Shown here one piece after another: positions 46,966 through 56,896 of a stretch of 64,000 nucleotides of DNA. Both the position numbers and the translations under genes were made by a program. Each line of letters opens with the position of its first letter. Position 1 is the stretch's first letter. The notes beneath the pieces are model-generated. The model ran no database searches. It saw only the letters and a list, made by a program, of their open reading frames with translations, and was not told the DNA's origin. Origin of the DNA: Lacipirellula limnantheis (GTDB lineage Bacteria; Planctomycetota; Planctomycetia; Pirellulales; Lacipirellulaceae); contig NZ_CP036339.1 of assembly GCF_007746075.1 (NCBI RefSeq), forward strand, positions 5,671,786 through 5,735,785, written 5' to 3'.

Positions 46966-47289
46966 TTAGGAGGACGCCTCCGACCCCAGCTCCCGCAAGA
47001 GCTCCAGCGTATAAATTCCCGTATCGTGCCCGTCGCTGAAATCGATCGAGTAGGCATATCGCCCCGACGGGGTCATCGCGGCAATCCGCAGCGGCTGCGT
47101 TTCGGCCGGGCTGAGCACCGTCAGCGTCGTCGGAGGGGGCGGCGGAGCCATCCGCCGTTCGCGACAGCTCGCGCAGGGGCATTGCTCGCGCAGCTCGCGC
47201 ACGCTGTACTCGCGCACTTGTCCGTCGGTCCACACGATCCGCAATCGATCGGGAGCGACTAGTTTCAATTCCGTGGGGGATGCCGTCAC
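46966..47289 (-). CDS. DUF971 domain protein
   Basis: The protein has 107 residues. It is the DUF971 fold alone (as in the N-terminus of gamma-butyrobetaine hydroxylase): LRIVWTDGQVREYSVRELRE, the EQCPCASCRERR cysteine block (about 35-46), and YAYSIDFSDGHDTGIYTLEL near the end. The cysteines may bind a metal. It is the last gene of the minus-strand operon that starts at 51753, 50 bp after the PaaK-like gene. Confidence 0.9.
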   Translation of the reverse strand: MTASPTELKLVAPDRLRIVWTDGQVREYSVRELREQCPCASCRERRMAPPPPPTTLTVLSPAETQPLRIAAMTPSGRYAYSIDFSDGHDTGIYTLELLRELGSEASS

Positions 47290-47339
47290 TTCGTTTCCTT
47301 GTCGAACCGCCGCTGATGAATGGACTGCCGCTCGCGCTG

Positions 47340-48614
47340 CTACGATCGCTCGTCGATGAACCGCCTCCCCTTCCCTTCGAAGCGGGGCAGCGACGCCGGG
47401 GGCGCCAGCTCCACTTCGATCTTGAGCCCCAGCCGCAGCGACATTTCCTCGGCGATCCGCTGCGGCGCTGCCAGTCGATCTTCCACTTCCACCAGCAGTT
47501 CGTCCATGGCCCCGCGCTTGCGAGCGGTCATGCGAAACTCAACGACCTCGGGAAAGCTCCGCACGATCTCCTCGACGGCCGACGGGAAGACGTTCACGCC
47601 GCGGATGATCATCATCTGATCGGCGCGACCCAGGACGCCCCCTTCCAGCAGCACGAATCGGTTAGCGCCCGTTTCACTCCAGCGCGGACGAACCAAGTCG
47701 CCGGTTCGATAACGAATAACCGGCAACCCCGGTCGACCGAGCGACGTCAGCAACAAGTGCGACAGTTCGCCGTCAGCGGCGGGTTGCCCCGTCTCGACCG
47801 AAACGAACTCGGCGATGAACTCGCTTTCCAGAATATGAATCCCTCGCCGCGCCGCATCGGCGTAGCCCCACGCCCCGACCTCGCTGGCGCCCGCGTGATC
47901 GATGACGCGCGCGTTCCACGCCCGTTCGATGCGCTCGCGGACGGACGCCACCGATCCGCCCGGTTCGCCGGCAACGATGATCCGCGTCACGCTCGACTTC
48001 GCCAGATCGAACCCGCACTCGCCCGCGACTTCGATGAGATGCTGCGCGTAGGTCGGCGTGCACAACAGGATCGTCGGCGCCGTCCGCTCGATCAAATCGA
48101 GCCGCGCCCGCGAGTTCATCCCGCCTCCTGGAATGACGAGCGCGCCCCGCTCCGCGAGCGCGTCGTGAGCGCTCCAGAAACCAATAAACGGCCCGAACGA
48201 AAACGCCAGCAACGCCCGGTCCGCCGGCGTCGTCTCCGCGGCGTCGAGGACGAATTGCCAGCAGTCGATCCACCGCCGCCAGTCGTCGGCCGTATCGTAC
48301 ACCGGCAGCGGCCGGCCGTGCGTGCCCGAGGTTTGATGAAAGCGGACGTAATGATCCAACGACCAGGTTCGATTCGCGGGGACGACGCCGGCCGCGTTCC
48401 CCAGCACCAGTTCCTCCTTCGTCGTCGGCGGGAGCTCGGCGAGGCGGTCAAGCGACTGCAGTGGCAGCGCGACTCCCTGCAGCTTGCGGGCATAGAACTC
48501 GTTCGCCGGGAGAATCTGAGCCAGCAGCTGATCGAGTCGCTCCACTTGCCGCTGCTCGAGCGCGGCCCGATTAAGCGACTCCAGCCGTCGTCGTTCCTCG
48601 AACGTCAATGTCAT
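47340..48614 (-). CDS. PaaK-like adenylate-forming ligase
   Basis: The protein has 424 residues and resembles phenylacetate-CoA ligase. The ATP-binding motif is HQTSGTHGRP, then the A-loop region PVIRYRTGDLV and the C-terminal lysine-bearing segment (PRFEGKGRRFIDER). It activates an acid to its AMP or CoA ester in the cytoplasm, substrate unknown. It is 48 bp after the propeller gene and 50 bp before the DUF971 gene, in an operon headed by the FHA-AAA+ regulator. Confidence 0.88.
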   Translation of the reverse strand: MTLTFEERRRLESLNRAALEQRQVERLDQLLAQILPANEFYARKLQGVALPLQSLDRLAELPPTTKEELVLGNAAGVVPANRTWSLDHYVRFHQTSGTHGRPLPVYDTADDWRRWIDCWQFVLDAAETTPADRALLAFSFGPFIGFWSAHDALAERGALVIPGGGMNSRARLDLIERTAPTILLCTPTYAQHLIEVAGECGFDLAKSSVTRIIVAGEPGGSVASVRERIERAWNARVIDHAGASEVGAWGYADAARRGIHILESEFIAEFVSVETGQPAADGELSHLLLTSLGRPGLPVIRYRTGDLVRPRWSETGANRFVLLEGGVLGRADQMMIIRGVNVFPSAVEEIVRSFPEVVEFRMTARKRGAMDELLVEVEDRLAAPQRIAEEMSLRLGLKIEVELAPPASLPRFEGKGRRFIDERS

Positions 48615-48662
48615 GCCATGATCTGCGATGATCGCCTACTGAGGATGTGCTGCGCTGATCCG

Positions 48663-49898
48663 TCACTCCGCCGGCAAGCAGGCGAGCGCCGACTCGGTTC
48701 GCAACAGCATCTTACCCTGGTGGATCGCCGGCGTCGCATGCGATCCTTCCCCGAGTTGACTCCGACCGAGAAGCTCGAACTTGTCAGCCGCCGCGACGCA
48801 AACGACCTCCCCGTCCGCTGCCACGCAGTAAATCTTGCCGCCCGCCGCGACCGGCGAGCCGTAGTAGTTGCCGCCGATCCGCTTGCTCCAGATCTCCGCA
48901 CCTTCGGCCGCGTTGTAGCAGGCGACCACGCCGCGATCGCTCCAGACGAACAGTCGATTTCCCACGGCGACGGGCGTCGGCACCTGGCCAACGCTCTTTT
49001 TCAGCTCGAACGCCACCTCTGGCTCGACGCCCTGTTCGCTCGCCGGTCGGACAGCGGTCAGCTGCTTGCCGTTTCCTCCCTCGCCGCTGCCGCTCAGCAC
49101 CATTCCCGCGGCGATGAACGGCGAATTGACGCAACGGGCCAGATAGATCCCCGGGATCTGCCATAGGACGCTCCCGTCGACCGGCGAAAGCCCCGCAATC
49201 CCCTCGGCGGAGCTGCTGACGACGATTTGCTGCTGACGATCGTCGTCTTCAAACACGAGCGGGGTCGCGTACGACTCGATCCCGCCCTGCCGCGCTCGCC
49301 GCCAGCGCTCGGCGCCGCTCTGGGCGTCGAGGCCCGCCACGAAACTATCGCCCGTGTGATCATTGGCGATCACCAGCAAATCGCCGACGAAAATCGGCGA
49401 ATTCCCGGAGCCATGCCTGTACTCCGCCGGTCCCAGCTCGCGCTGCCACACAAGTTCGCCGCGGTGATCAACGGCCGCCGCATGGAGCTTGTCGTTGGCC
49501 GTCCAAGTGACGTAGACGCGTTCGGCGTCGACCGTCGGCGTGCCAGACGCGTAGCTGTTGGCGGCATGGAGCGAGTGATGCGATCCGTCGAAGGTCTTCG
49601 TCCAGCGCGTTTCGCCGCTGTCGACGTCGATCGCCACGAGGGAAAGCGCTCCCGTCTCCGGATCGCCGCAGGTGACAAACGCCAGACCATTCCAGCCGAT
49701 GGGACTGCCATGTCCCTTCCCGGGCAGCGCGATCTTCCACAAATAATCATCAGCCGTCCAAGCGGACGGGAACGACTCCGCCGCGACGCCTGCGCCATTC
49801 GGTCCGCGGAACCGCGTCCAATTCTCTCCCGCGAGCGCGGCGTTCGCGAGGACGAGCGTGCACATCGCCGCCAACGCGCGGCACGAGGGCGTCAACAT
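48663..49898 (-). CDS. Secreted PQQ-like beta-propeller protein
   Basis: The protein has 411 residues from the ATG with AGGA upstream. The signal peptide ends around ANAALAGENW. The body has PQQ-type repeats: NWTRFRGPNGAG, WTKTFDGSHHSLHAANSYAS, ELVWQRELGPAEYRHGSGNS, GSVLWQIPGIYLARCVNSPF and WSKRIGGNYYGSPVAAGGK. It is an outer-membrane or periplasmic propeller of the BamB or planctomycete kind. It starts 7 bp after the regulator gene, so it is translationally close to it. Confidence 0.9.
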   Translation of the reverse strand: MLTPSCRALAAMCTLVLANAALAGENWTRFRGPNGAGVAAESFPSAWTADDYLWKIALPGKGHGSPIGWNGLAFVTCGDPETGALSLVAIDVDSGETRWTKTFDGSHHSLHAANSYASGTPTVDAERVYVTWTANDKLHAAAVDHRGELVWQRELGPAEYRHGSGNSPIFVGDLLVIANDHTGDSFVAGLDAQSGAERWRRARQGGIESYATPLVFEDDDRQQQIVVSSSAEGIAGLSPVDGSVLWQIPGIYLARCVNSPFIAAGMVLSGSGEGGNGKQLTAVRPASEQGVEPEVAFELKKSVGQVPTPVAVGNRLFVWSDRGVVACYNAAEGAEIWSKRIGGNYYGSPVAAGGKIYCVAADGEVVCVAAADKFELLGRSQLGEGSHATPAIHQGKMLLRTESALACLPAE

Positions 49899-49905
49899 GG
49901 CATTC

Positions 49906-51753
49906 CTAGCGTTCAATCCCATAGAGCTCGATCTTGCGGTAGAGCGTTGCCCGACCGATCGCGAGCAGCTTCGCCGCGTCGGGAACGTTGCCGTCGCAGC
50001 GCCGCAGCGCTTCTAGAATCAACTTCTTTTCCCAGACGTCGATCTGCAGCGAATCGAGTTGATCGCCTCCCGAATCGCGCAGTCCCAGATCGCGAGGCAA
50101 GATCTCGTCCTCGTCTGCCAGCACGACCGCGCTGTCGATCACATTGCGCAGCTGGCGAACGTTCCCCGGCCAGCGATACGTCAACAACTTCGCCCGCGCG
50201 GCGTCGCTCAGCTTCAACTGCGGTCGTCCGCGCTCGCGCCGGAAGTAAGTGAGGAAGAAGTCGATCAGCAAGCCAATGTCTTCTTCACGATCGCGCAGCG
50301 GAGGGATGTACAGTTCGAAAACGCTCAATCGATAGTAAAGATCCTCGCGGAACTTCTTCTCGCGGACGTAAGTCTGCAGGTCCTGATTCGTGGCAGCGAT
50401 GACGCGCACGTCGACGCGCACCTCCTGCGTGGCGCCAACCGGCAGGAAGGGGTGCCCTTCGAGGATCCGCAGCAGCTTCGCTTGCCCCTCCAGCGGCAAC
50501 TCGCCGACTTCATCCAGGAAGAGCGTCCCCAGATCGGCCTGCTGAAAGAAGCCTGTGTGGTCGCGATCGGCGCTGGTGAATGCGCCTGCCTTATGCCCGA
50601 AGAGCTGGCTCTCCATCAGATCGGCCGGGATCGCGGCGCAGTTGACAGAAATCATCTGCCGGTCAGCCCGATGGCTGCCGCGATGGATGGCCCGCGCCAC
50701 CAGCTCTTTGCCGGCTCCGCTTTCCCCCCGGACGAGCACGCAACCTGGCGCCCGGCTCACGCGTTCAATCTTTCCCTTGAGCGCCCGCATCGGCTTGCTT
50801 TCGCCAATGAGTTCGTCGTAGCCAGGGGACGAGCGCACCAGTTGCTTGTAATCGCTCTGCAGCGAGATATGGGCGCGGGCTCGCACCAAGGCGATCACCA
50901 CCAGATTGGCCACCGCGATGATGAAGTCGAAGTCCGACTGCCGAAAGCGTCCCGCTTCCAGATAAACGTGAATCGCGCCCACCGTCTGCCGCTCGCCGTC
51001 GCGGCTCTTCCGCACGAGCGGCGCGCAGACAGCGTCGGCAAAATGCTCGACCCGCTTCGCCTCGCCGCCGGCCGCTTGATTGGCAACCCACACGGCGTGC
51101 CCCTGGCTCAGCACCAATTCGGTAAGGTTCTTGTTGAGCGTTACGCGATCGGCGGCCCCGCTGGGGATCACCAGCTTCGGCTTGAGCTGATCTTCGTCGT
51201 CGACCCACAAGAACCCGACTACCGCCGCCTGAGTGCGCACCTTGAGCAGTTCCAACGAGACGCGAATCACCTCATCCGGATCGTCGCAGCCAAGCAAGCG
51301 AATCGAAAGCTGATACAGCAGCATCAGTTCCTGCACCTGCTCAGGCGTCGGCAGCGCGGCGAGGACTTCCTCATTGCTCTGGCGCACCGCGATCGGCATG
51401 TCTTGCACAATCGTCTGCGTTTGCCCGCCGCCATCCCCCTGCGCCGTCGCCGGTTCGTCGGAGAGCCGGAACTCGAACTCGTTGCTGCCAAGCTTGATCT
51501 GATTGCCGTCGCCCAGCATGGCGTCGTTGATCTTCTGACCGTTGACCATCGTGCCGTTGCGGCTGCCCTGGTCGTCGATCACCCATCGCTCCCCGCCTTC
51601 GCAGCGGATGATCGCGTGGACCCGCGAGCAGAGCGGATCGGTAAGGGAGATGTGGCAATCGGTGCCCCGGCCCATCAGCGTCTCGCGCGCCGGGTCGAGC
51701 GGGAAATTCGTTCCCGAATGCTTGCCGGTAAGAATAGTCAGATAAGCGTACAC
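49906..51753 (-). CDS. FHA-GAF-AAA+-Fis transcriptional regulator, variant sigma54 contact loop
   Basis: The protein has 615 residues. FHA domain at about 20-97 (TLMGRGTDCHISLTDPLCSR, SRNGTMVNG), a GAF-like domain at about 155-290, AAA+ domain at about 318-550 with VRGESGAGKELVARAIHRGS, and the Fis helix-turn-helix at about 570-612. The sigma54 contact loop is GAFTSA (390-395), not GAFTGA: Ser394 replaces Gly. So sigma54 activation may be changed or lost. It heads an operon with the propeller, PaaK-like and DUF971 genes. Confidence 0.93.
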   Translation of the reverse strand: MYAYLTILTGKHSGTNFPLDPARETLMGRGTDCHISLTDPLCSRVHAIIRCEGGERWVIDDQGSRNGTMVNGQKINDAMLGDGNQIKLGSNEFEFRLSDEPATAQGDGGGQTQTIVQDMPIAVRQSNEEVLAALPTPEQVQELMLLYQLSIRLLGCDDPDEVIRVSLELLKVRTQAAVVGFLWVDDEDQLKPKLVIPSGAADRVTLNKNLTELVLSQGHAVWVANQAAGGEAKRVEHFADAVCAPLVRKSRDGERQTVGAIHVYLEAGRFRQSDFDFIIAVANLVVIALVRARAHISLQSDYKQLVRSSPGYDELIGESKPMRALKGKIERVSRAPGCVLVRGESGAGKELVARAIHRGSHRADRQMISVNCAAIPADLMESQLFGHKAGAFTSADRDHTGFFQQADLGTLFLDEVGELPLEGQAKLLRILEGHPFLPVGATQEVRVDVRVIAATNQDLQTYVREKKFREDLYYRLSVFELYIPPLRDREEDIGLLIDFFLTYFRRERGRPQLKLSDAARAKLLTYRWPGNVRQLRNVIDSAVVLADEDEILPRDLGLRDSGGDQLDSLQIDVWEKKLILEALRRCDGNVPDAAKLLAIGRATLYRKIELYGIER

Positions 51754-51964
51754 AGCGCGGCCACGCAGTCCGTGCGGCGGAGAGGGAAAATGCCAGCGTC
51801 AATCGTAGCGAACCGGCAAGCCGTTGGAAACGCAGCGGCGCGGGCGGCGGAGGCCAGCGAGTGCGGCGAGACGGGAAATGGGCAGACGAACCCCGCCTTG
51901 CCGCCCCCGGTCCTCTCCAGTAAACTCGGTAGCTTCCCAATCGCCCTCCCCGGCGAGCAGGAAT

Positions 51965-52039
51965 CGGGCTGTAGCTCAGCTTGGCTAGAGCGCTGCGTTC
52001 GGGACGCAGAGGTCGGAGGTTCAAATCCTCTCAGCCCGA
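51965..52039 (+). tRNA. tRNA-Pro (anticodon CGG)
   Basis: All arms fold: acceptor CGGGCTG/CAGCCCG, D stem GCTC/GAGC, anticodon stem CTGCG/CGCAG with loop TTCGGGA (anticodon CGG), and T arm GGAGG-TTCAAAT-CCTCT. The discriminator base is A and the CCA is not encoded. It is 75 bases long. Confidence 0.95.
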
Positions 52040-52926
52040 CTATCTTCAGAATCAAGCCCTTCGGCGAGCACGTCGAAGGGCTTTCTCCATGCTGGGACGA
52101 GAGTTACGTCGACAAGACGAAAGCTAAGAAAGACGACCTCAAGGATCATGCGCTTTGCGCAATCATGGGCCGAAAGCCATTTCACTTTGAGCGTTAGCGA
52201 AAGTTCACACGCCGCGAGTTCAATCTCGCCACTCTCCGCCCTACCCCGGTTGCAGACGTCGCGTTCGATCTACGCCTGTGCATTGCGATCACGACGCTCC
52301 GTTCCCATAGCGGCGCACCGATCATGATCGATTTTCTTGAGCATTCGCATATTTAGCAGCTGATACTTTTGGCGTCGGAGCGTCCTCAACTGACGATTAA
52401 GCTCAGTAATTCGCTCCTTGTTGGCTTACGGATGGCTCCTCGTCTTTCCACGAAGCACGCGGGCGAACCAGTGCCGCAACCTCTCACTTTCGATTCGTAG
52501 CGTATCGAATATTCCTGGCATCTCTTTATCTCAAGCCTGTTCCTGCAAACAAGTGCGAGAATGCTCGGGCACGTTGTGGCGACCGCAGCGGCAATAGAGG
52601 CGAAGGTTAATCTCCCGCCGCTGTCCTACAGTCGTGGGCCATCGCATGTGCCAAGTCGCACCTAGTGTCGGACATCGCCGCCCTAAGCCCATCAGCGATT
52701 TCCTCGTCTCATAAAACATCATAAACACACTTCTGTGCACTCCAGTTGGCCTCGGAAGCCCATGTCGATGTGCGTATTTGTGCATTCAATGCTCAATGTG
52801 ATTTCATGAATGATGCTGGCAATCACACGATGCACGGCAAGTCGTCACCTCAACATCGTTGATAAGATTTTATTGACTTTGATCTATTTACTTGTATATT
52901 GGCCCGCAACTCTTGATACCGTTTAG
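52040..52926. other. Gene-poor, lower-GC region with a coding remnant
   Basis: This 887-bp region is lower in GC than its neighbours and shows no intact gene. At 52270-52424 the minus strand has a coding-like but start-less 51-residue frame with a coiled-coil sequence (ERITELNRQLRTLRRQKYQL), closed by stops on both sides. A frame at 52531-52785 (minus, 84 residues, LYCRCGRHNVPEHSRTC) is doubtful. It looks like decayed or acquired DNA next to the tRNA. Confidence 0.5.
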
Positions 52927-53445
52927 ATGCCGCCCCCATCTTGGACAGTGCAATCGCCGATTAGAGGCGTCGTCACGACTGACTCCGCAAGTCGCGGCGG
53001 CACTTGGACACCCCGGCATATCGCATCCAACTTGCGCTCCTTCATTGATTGCGAGATGCAGCTTCCATCTGCTGAATTGGGCGTCTATGATTACGCCCCC
53101 TTCGGCCGCGTGACGGCCACCCTCGGCGCCAACGGACTGGCAGATGCAACCGGCGTGGTCACCTCCTTCGCCCACCACGGCAGCCTGCTCGACGCCGCGA
53201 CCGGCCTGCAACTCAAGGGCGAGCGCTGGTACTCCCCCGACCTCGGCCGCTTCGTCAGCGAGGACCCGATCCAGGACGGCGGCAACTGGTACGCCTTCGC
53301 CGGCAACGACCCGGTGAGCTTCGCCGACCCCACCGGCCTCTACCAGCAAGGACACCCCCTCGCCGGCGGCTTCAGCGGCGGACGGCCCGTTAAGTCCACC
53401 ATCCCCAACGGCAACATCCCGGCCAACGCCCCTTCGCGCCAGTAA
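52927..53445 (+). pseudogene. RHS/YD-repeat protein C-terminal fragment
   Basis: From about 53076 the frame encodes the RHS core-associated end: GVYDYAPFGRVTATLG, then GLQLKGERWYSPDLGRFVSE and YAFAGNDPVSFADPTGLYQQ. RHS proteins are thousands of residues, so this is only the tip. The first 50 residues before it are unrelated. The frame ends at TAA 53443-53445, but stays open past it to TGA at 53701 (84 more codons, coding-like). No start or promoter is clear. It is probably a remnant of a larger toxin or wall-associated gene. Confidence 0.8.
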
Positions 53446-54234
53446 AACGCAAAGTCGCCCACGGGCAAACTAGGCTTCAGCTCGAATGCACCTCCGCCCC
53501 GGCGGACGAGTTACTTCGCGCTGGACGTTCACAACGCCGCGTTTGCTGTCGCGCATCGTTACGCGGAAAGACGCAAGCTTCTTGGCGGCAGCAAGCCGCC
53601 GACGCATCGCACCGCGGGCGCTGGATGGGTGGCGCAATCAAATGCCACCAACTTGGTGATCGAATACACCCCCATGATGTCGGGTTTTAACACCGCTGAA
53701 TGAAGGGATAGCTTTGGCCAGATAGGAAGTCGGAGCCGAGCATCCCCATCACGTCAGCCGGACCTCACCTCAGGGGCGCCTCGCCAGTTCTGCATAAAAA
53801 CCTGCACCAGCGGCGCGCGCTCCGCCCATTTGCTAGCAACGCATCCCCTGGCGGAGTCACCCCGCTAAATTTCCTTGGACCGAGCGGACTCGGAACAAAG
53901 TTCCGTGCGATAACACGCCAGTCCGTGCCAAATGACGGCCATGCCGTGAATTCCCACGGGTCGCTTGGACCGGCAACAGTGAACGATCACCCGCACCGTT
54001 AATCTTTATGGTTTCTCCGGCTGCCATCGCTTCGATAGCCACGTCGACCCTAAGTGCTGACAGGCCAACGACGCTTGAGCCGGCTCCTCGTTCTCAGCTA
54101 TTCCCTTTGCTGTCGCATGTATCCTATTTCGGTAGACCGCATCGTATTTTAGCGTTGTTTGGCGTGCAGTTGGCGTATGGGGCCGCACACTTGGAGTCGG
54201 GTTGCCCCCGACCACCACCCTGCAGGAACAGTCC
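53446..54234. other. Region with an in-frame coding-like remnant and no intact gene
   Basis: The 789-bp gap begins with the remnant frame 53449-53703 (no start codon). A degenerate fragment of REP-like sequence (CCCCTGGCGGAG) lies near 53845. The rest, before the DUF1559 gene, is without signals except small palindromes such as CGGAACAAAGTTCCG near 53890. Confidence 0.5.
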
Positions 54235-55299
54235 ATGCCCGCCTTGCCGCGCCGCCAGCGCCCCTCCCGCCTTGCCGGTTTTACGCTTGTTGAACTCCTT
54301 GTTGTGATCGCCATTATCGGCGTTCTCGTGGCGTTGCTGCTGCCCGCGGTTCAAGCGGCCAGAGAAGCAGGCCGACGCAGTCAGTGCTTGAACAACTTCA
54401 AGCAACTCGGCCTCGCCAACCAAATGCACCACGATGCTTTCCGCCACCTACCGGTCGACATCAATCGTTCGCCGTCGCAGCCCAAGCATCGTTCGCAGCT
54501 GTACCTCCAGTTGCTGCCATTCATGGAAGGGGCGGCCTTACGCTCGGTCTACAACTTCAATGTGGCAGCCACGAACGATCAGAATCTCGCCCTCCTTTCC
54601 CGCACCGAGCCGGCGCTGCTCTGCCCCAGCGACGAATCGCAAATTCATCTCGTCGGCGGCAACGATCACGGTGGCGACCGGAAAGCGAGCTACGGCTTCA
54701 ACTACGGCTACGGCACCTATGCTCAGCTTGCGAATTCAGCCGCCCGCCGCGGCCCATTCTATGCCAATCCCGGCGTTGCGGCTCCCGGCCTTTCGGCAGA
54801 GTTCGCCGAAGCGGAGTTCTATCGCTTCGGCGCCCCCACGAGCGCCAACAAGGACAAAGATAATTCCGGTCAGCAAGTCAACTACAAACGAATCACGGAC
54901 GGCTTGAGCAATACCTACCTCCAATTAGAAATGCGGCAAATTCCGTCGGACGAAGACAACAACAACGATCGGCGGGCTCGTGTGTGGATATTCACCGCCG
55001 GCTCCTACCAGATCACGACGCGCATGGCGCCCAATTCCGCCGCGGCCGACGTCACCGTCTGCTCGGAGAACAACAACCGCTATGCGCCCTGCAAGCGGAC
55101 CGGCGGCGGCAGCGTTGCCCAGTTCATCCTGGCGTCGCGCGGCGCGCATCCCGGGGGCGTCACCGCGTCGAAGTGCGACGGCTCCGCCGAGTTCGTCAGC
55201 AACGACGTCGACCTCGCCGTCTGGCGCGCCCAAAGCACCATCGCCGGCGACGATCCGCCCCTGTACGAGGTCGATCCCGAAGGCAACGGGCAGCAGTAG
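54235..55299 (+). CDS. DUF1559 prepilin-like secreted protein
   Basis: The protein has 354 residues from the ATG with AGGA 7 bases upstream; an earlier TTG is less likely. The class III pilin-like signal is G15|[15 protein letters not shown] (residues 15-30), where G15-F16 is the cleavage site, then [20 protein letters not shown]. The DUF1559 body has [15 protein letters not shown] and [12 protein letters not shown]. The C-terminal [20 protein letters not shown] is typical. This family is very numerous in planctomycetes, and is thought to build surface pseudopili. The next gene is a PEP-CTERM protein. Confidence 0.95.
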   Translation: MPALPRRQRPSRLAGFTLVELLVVIAIIGVLVALLLPAVQAAREAGRRSQCLNNFKQLGLANQMHHDAFRHLPVDINRSPSQPKHRSQLYLQLLPFMEGAALRSVYNFNVAATNDQNLALLSRTEPALLCPSDESQIHLVGGNDHGGDRKASYGFNYGYGTYAQLANSAARRGPFYANPGVAAPGLSAEFAEAEFYRFGAPTSANKDKDNSGQQVNYKRITDGLSNTYLQLEMRQIPSDEDNNNDRRARVWIFTAGSYQITTRMAPNSAAADVTVCSENNNRYAPCKRTGGGSVAQFILASRGAHPGGVTASKCDGSAEFVSNDVDLAVWRAQSTIAGDDPPLYEVDPEGNGQQ

Positions 55300-55365
55300 T
55301 CCGCTGCCGCAACAGACCATCTTCCACGTCCACATCTCCCCATCTCACCGTTTGGATTCGCACGC

Positions 55366-56523
55366 ATGTTTCGCACGATTGCAATCTCCTTGAAGACGCC
55401 GCTCATCGCCGCCGCTCTCCTCAGCTTCGCCCTGGCCTCCGCCGAGGCGGTCCAAGTCACTGGCGTCGGCTACACGAATCACAGCCACGATCAGTTTGGC
55501 GATCCCATTCCCGGCTCGCCGTTCTTCAAAGGCACGGTCAACTCGAATAACAACACGCAATACGTCACTGGGCCCTCCGCCGGCCTGAGCGGCTCCATCA
55601 AAACGCCGAACAGCACTGTCGACGCTCCCATCGGCGCGAGCACCGCCGTCAGCGGACGAGTCACCATCAACGGCAACGCCACCGAAGCCGGCGTCGACGC
55701 CACTGTCGGCACTGCCGACGACTGGCTCGACTGCAATAACTTGCCGGCCGGCGTCACGTTGAGCTACGACGTCTCGTTTACGATCACCGCGGCCAACGGC
55801 AACAATCTCATCACCGCCAACGGCAATACCGGCAACGGCCTGGCGATCGCCAACGATGCTGCCCAGAACTACGGCAACCTCGATGCCGGCGAAGTGCTGC
55901 AGATCAGCGCCGTGACGACATCTAGTCACGCGTGGGGCGGCGCCCCGACAGCGGCTTTCGTCTTCACTCCTGGTTCGTTCGGCGTCACCAGATTCACCGC
56001 CTTACGTTCGAATACATTCGACGAAGCGACTGAAGGGATCACCATTTCCGACGGCACAAACACCTGGGGCTTCGGCACGTCGACCGGAACTGCGGGCAGC
56101 AACCTGATGCTGGAAAACAATCTCGGCAATCCGTTCGGCCCCGCCGGCGGCGACCTACCCCTGACGATCACCACCGACACCGGCGCCTGGACGCTCAAGA
56201 GCTTCCGACTGAGTACCCCGGTGATATACGACCTCGTCCCCGCGCCGCTGACGACCGACGCCGACTTCAATGGCGACGGACTGGTCGACGGCGCCGACTT
56301 CCTCGTCTGGCAGCAGAACCTCGGCCTCGCGGCAGGCGCCACCAACGAGCAAGGCGACGCCGACGGCAACGCGGCCGTCAACGACCTCGACCTCGTCGCG
56401 TGGCAAACGAATTTCGGCGCTGGCGCCACTCCGCCGCCGATCTCCGCCATCCCCGAACCGGCCGCCGCGACGCTCGCCGCGCTCGCCTTGCTCGCTGGCG
56501 CCGCCCTCGGCAAACGCAGCTAG
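55366..56523 (+). CDS. PEP-CTERM protein with dockerin-like calcium motifs
   Basis: The protein has 385 residues. A signal peptide (about 1-28) is followed by a Gly/Asn/Thr-rich beta domain. Two dockerin-like calcium-binding loops lie near 300-350 (DADFNGDGLVDGADFLVWQQ and DADGNAAVNDLDLVAWQ). The C-terminal sorting signal is IPEPAAATLAALALLAGAALG with a basic tail (KRS). Such proteins are exported and processed by exosortase; none is seen here. It follows the DUF1559 gene by 66 bp and may be co-transcribed. Confidence 0.92.
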   Translation: MFRTIAISLKTPLIAAALLSFALASAEAVQVTGVGYTNHSHDQFGDPIPGSPFFKGTVNSNNNTQYVTGPSAGLSGSIKTPNSTVDAPIGASTAVSGRVTINGNATEAGVDATVGTADDWLDCNNLPAGVTLSYDVSFTITAANGNNLITANGNTGNGLAIANDAAQNYGNLDAGEVLQISAVTTSSHAWGGAPTAAFVFTPGSFGVTRFTALRSNTFDEATEGITISDGTNTWGFGTSTGTAGSNLMLENNLGNPFGPAGGDLPLTITTDTGAWTLKSFRLSTPVIYDLVPAPLTTDADFNGDGLVDGADFLVWQQNLGLAAGATNEQGDADGNAAVNDLDLVAWQTNFGAGATPPPISAIPEPAAATLAALALLAGAALGKRS

Positions 56524-56597
56524 CGCACGCCTTGCAACTCCCGACTTCGAAGCCCACTCTACAGATATCGTTCTTGAAATGCTGAGCTGATAGCGAC

Positions 56598-56700
56598 TTA
56601 ACCACAGAGGACACAGAGAGCACAGAGAGCACAGAGAAAAGCCAACAGCGATCACTTCCTTTTCATGTTCTCTGTGGCCTCTGTGTTCTCTGTGGTAAAT
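56598..56700. repeat. CACAGAG-type inverted repeat
   Basis: TTAACCACAGAGGACACAGA and GAGCACAGAGAG words on the left, mirrored by TCTCTGTGGCCTCTGTGTTC and TCTGTGGTAAA on the right. It lies after the PEP-CTERM gene. Confidence 0.88.
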
Positions 56701-56827
56701 GCATTTCATCATGGCAGTCGAAAAACCCTCTCCGCCGGTGGGTCTGCCCGGCGGCGAGCCCATTTATTGGGGAAAAAGTCGCGAGAACTGACGGGGGTCT
56801 AATTCGCGACCGACGCCCCGGCGCGAA

Positions 56828-56881
56828 AAAGCCCCTGCGGCAGACCGCCGAGAGTTCCTCTCGGCGCTCCGCAGGGACTTT
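56828..56881. terminator. Two-tier hairpin upstream of the hisN-like gene
   Basis: An 8-bp outer stem CCCTGCGG/CCGCAGGG (56833-56840, 56869-56876) encloses a 9-bp inner stem CGCCGAGAG/CTCTCGGCG with a TTC loop, and AAAG/CTTT lie at the ends. No strong U-tract follows on the plus strand. It could be a terminator on the minus strand or a leader structure of the next gene (ATG 16 bp after it). Confidence 0.6.
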
Positions 56882-56896
56882 AGTAGCCTGTCAGCT

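Noticed and set aside
50059-52197. A 712-residue plus-strand frame across the regulator gene and the tRNA
   Set aside because: It is antisense to a clear regulator gene and reads through the tRNA, with no recognisable domain.
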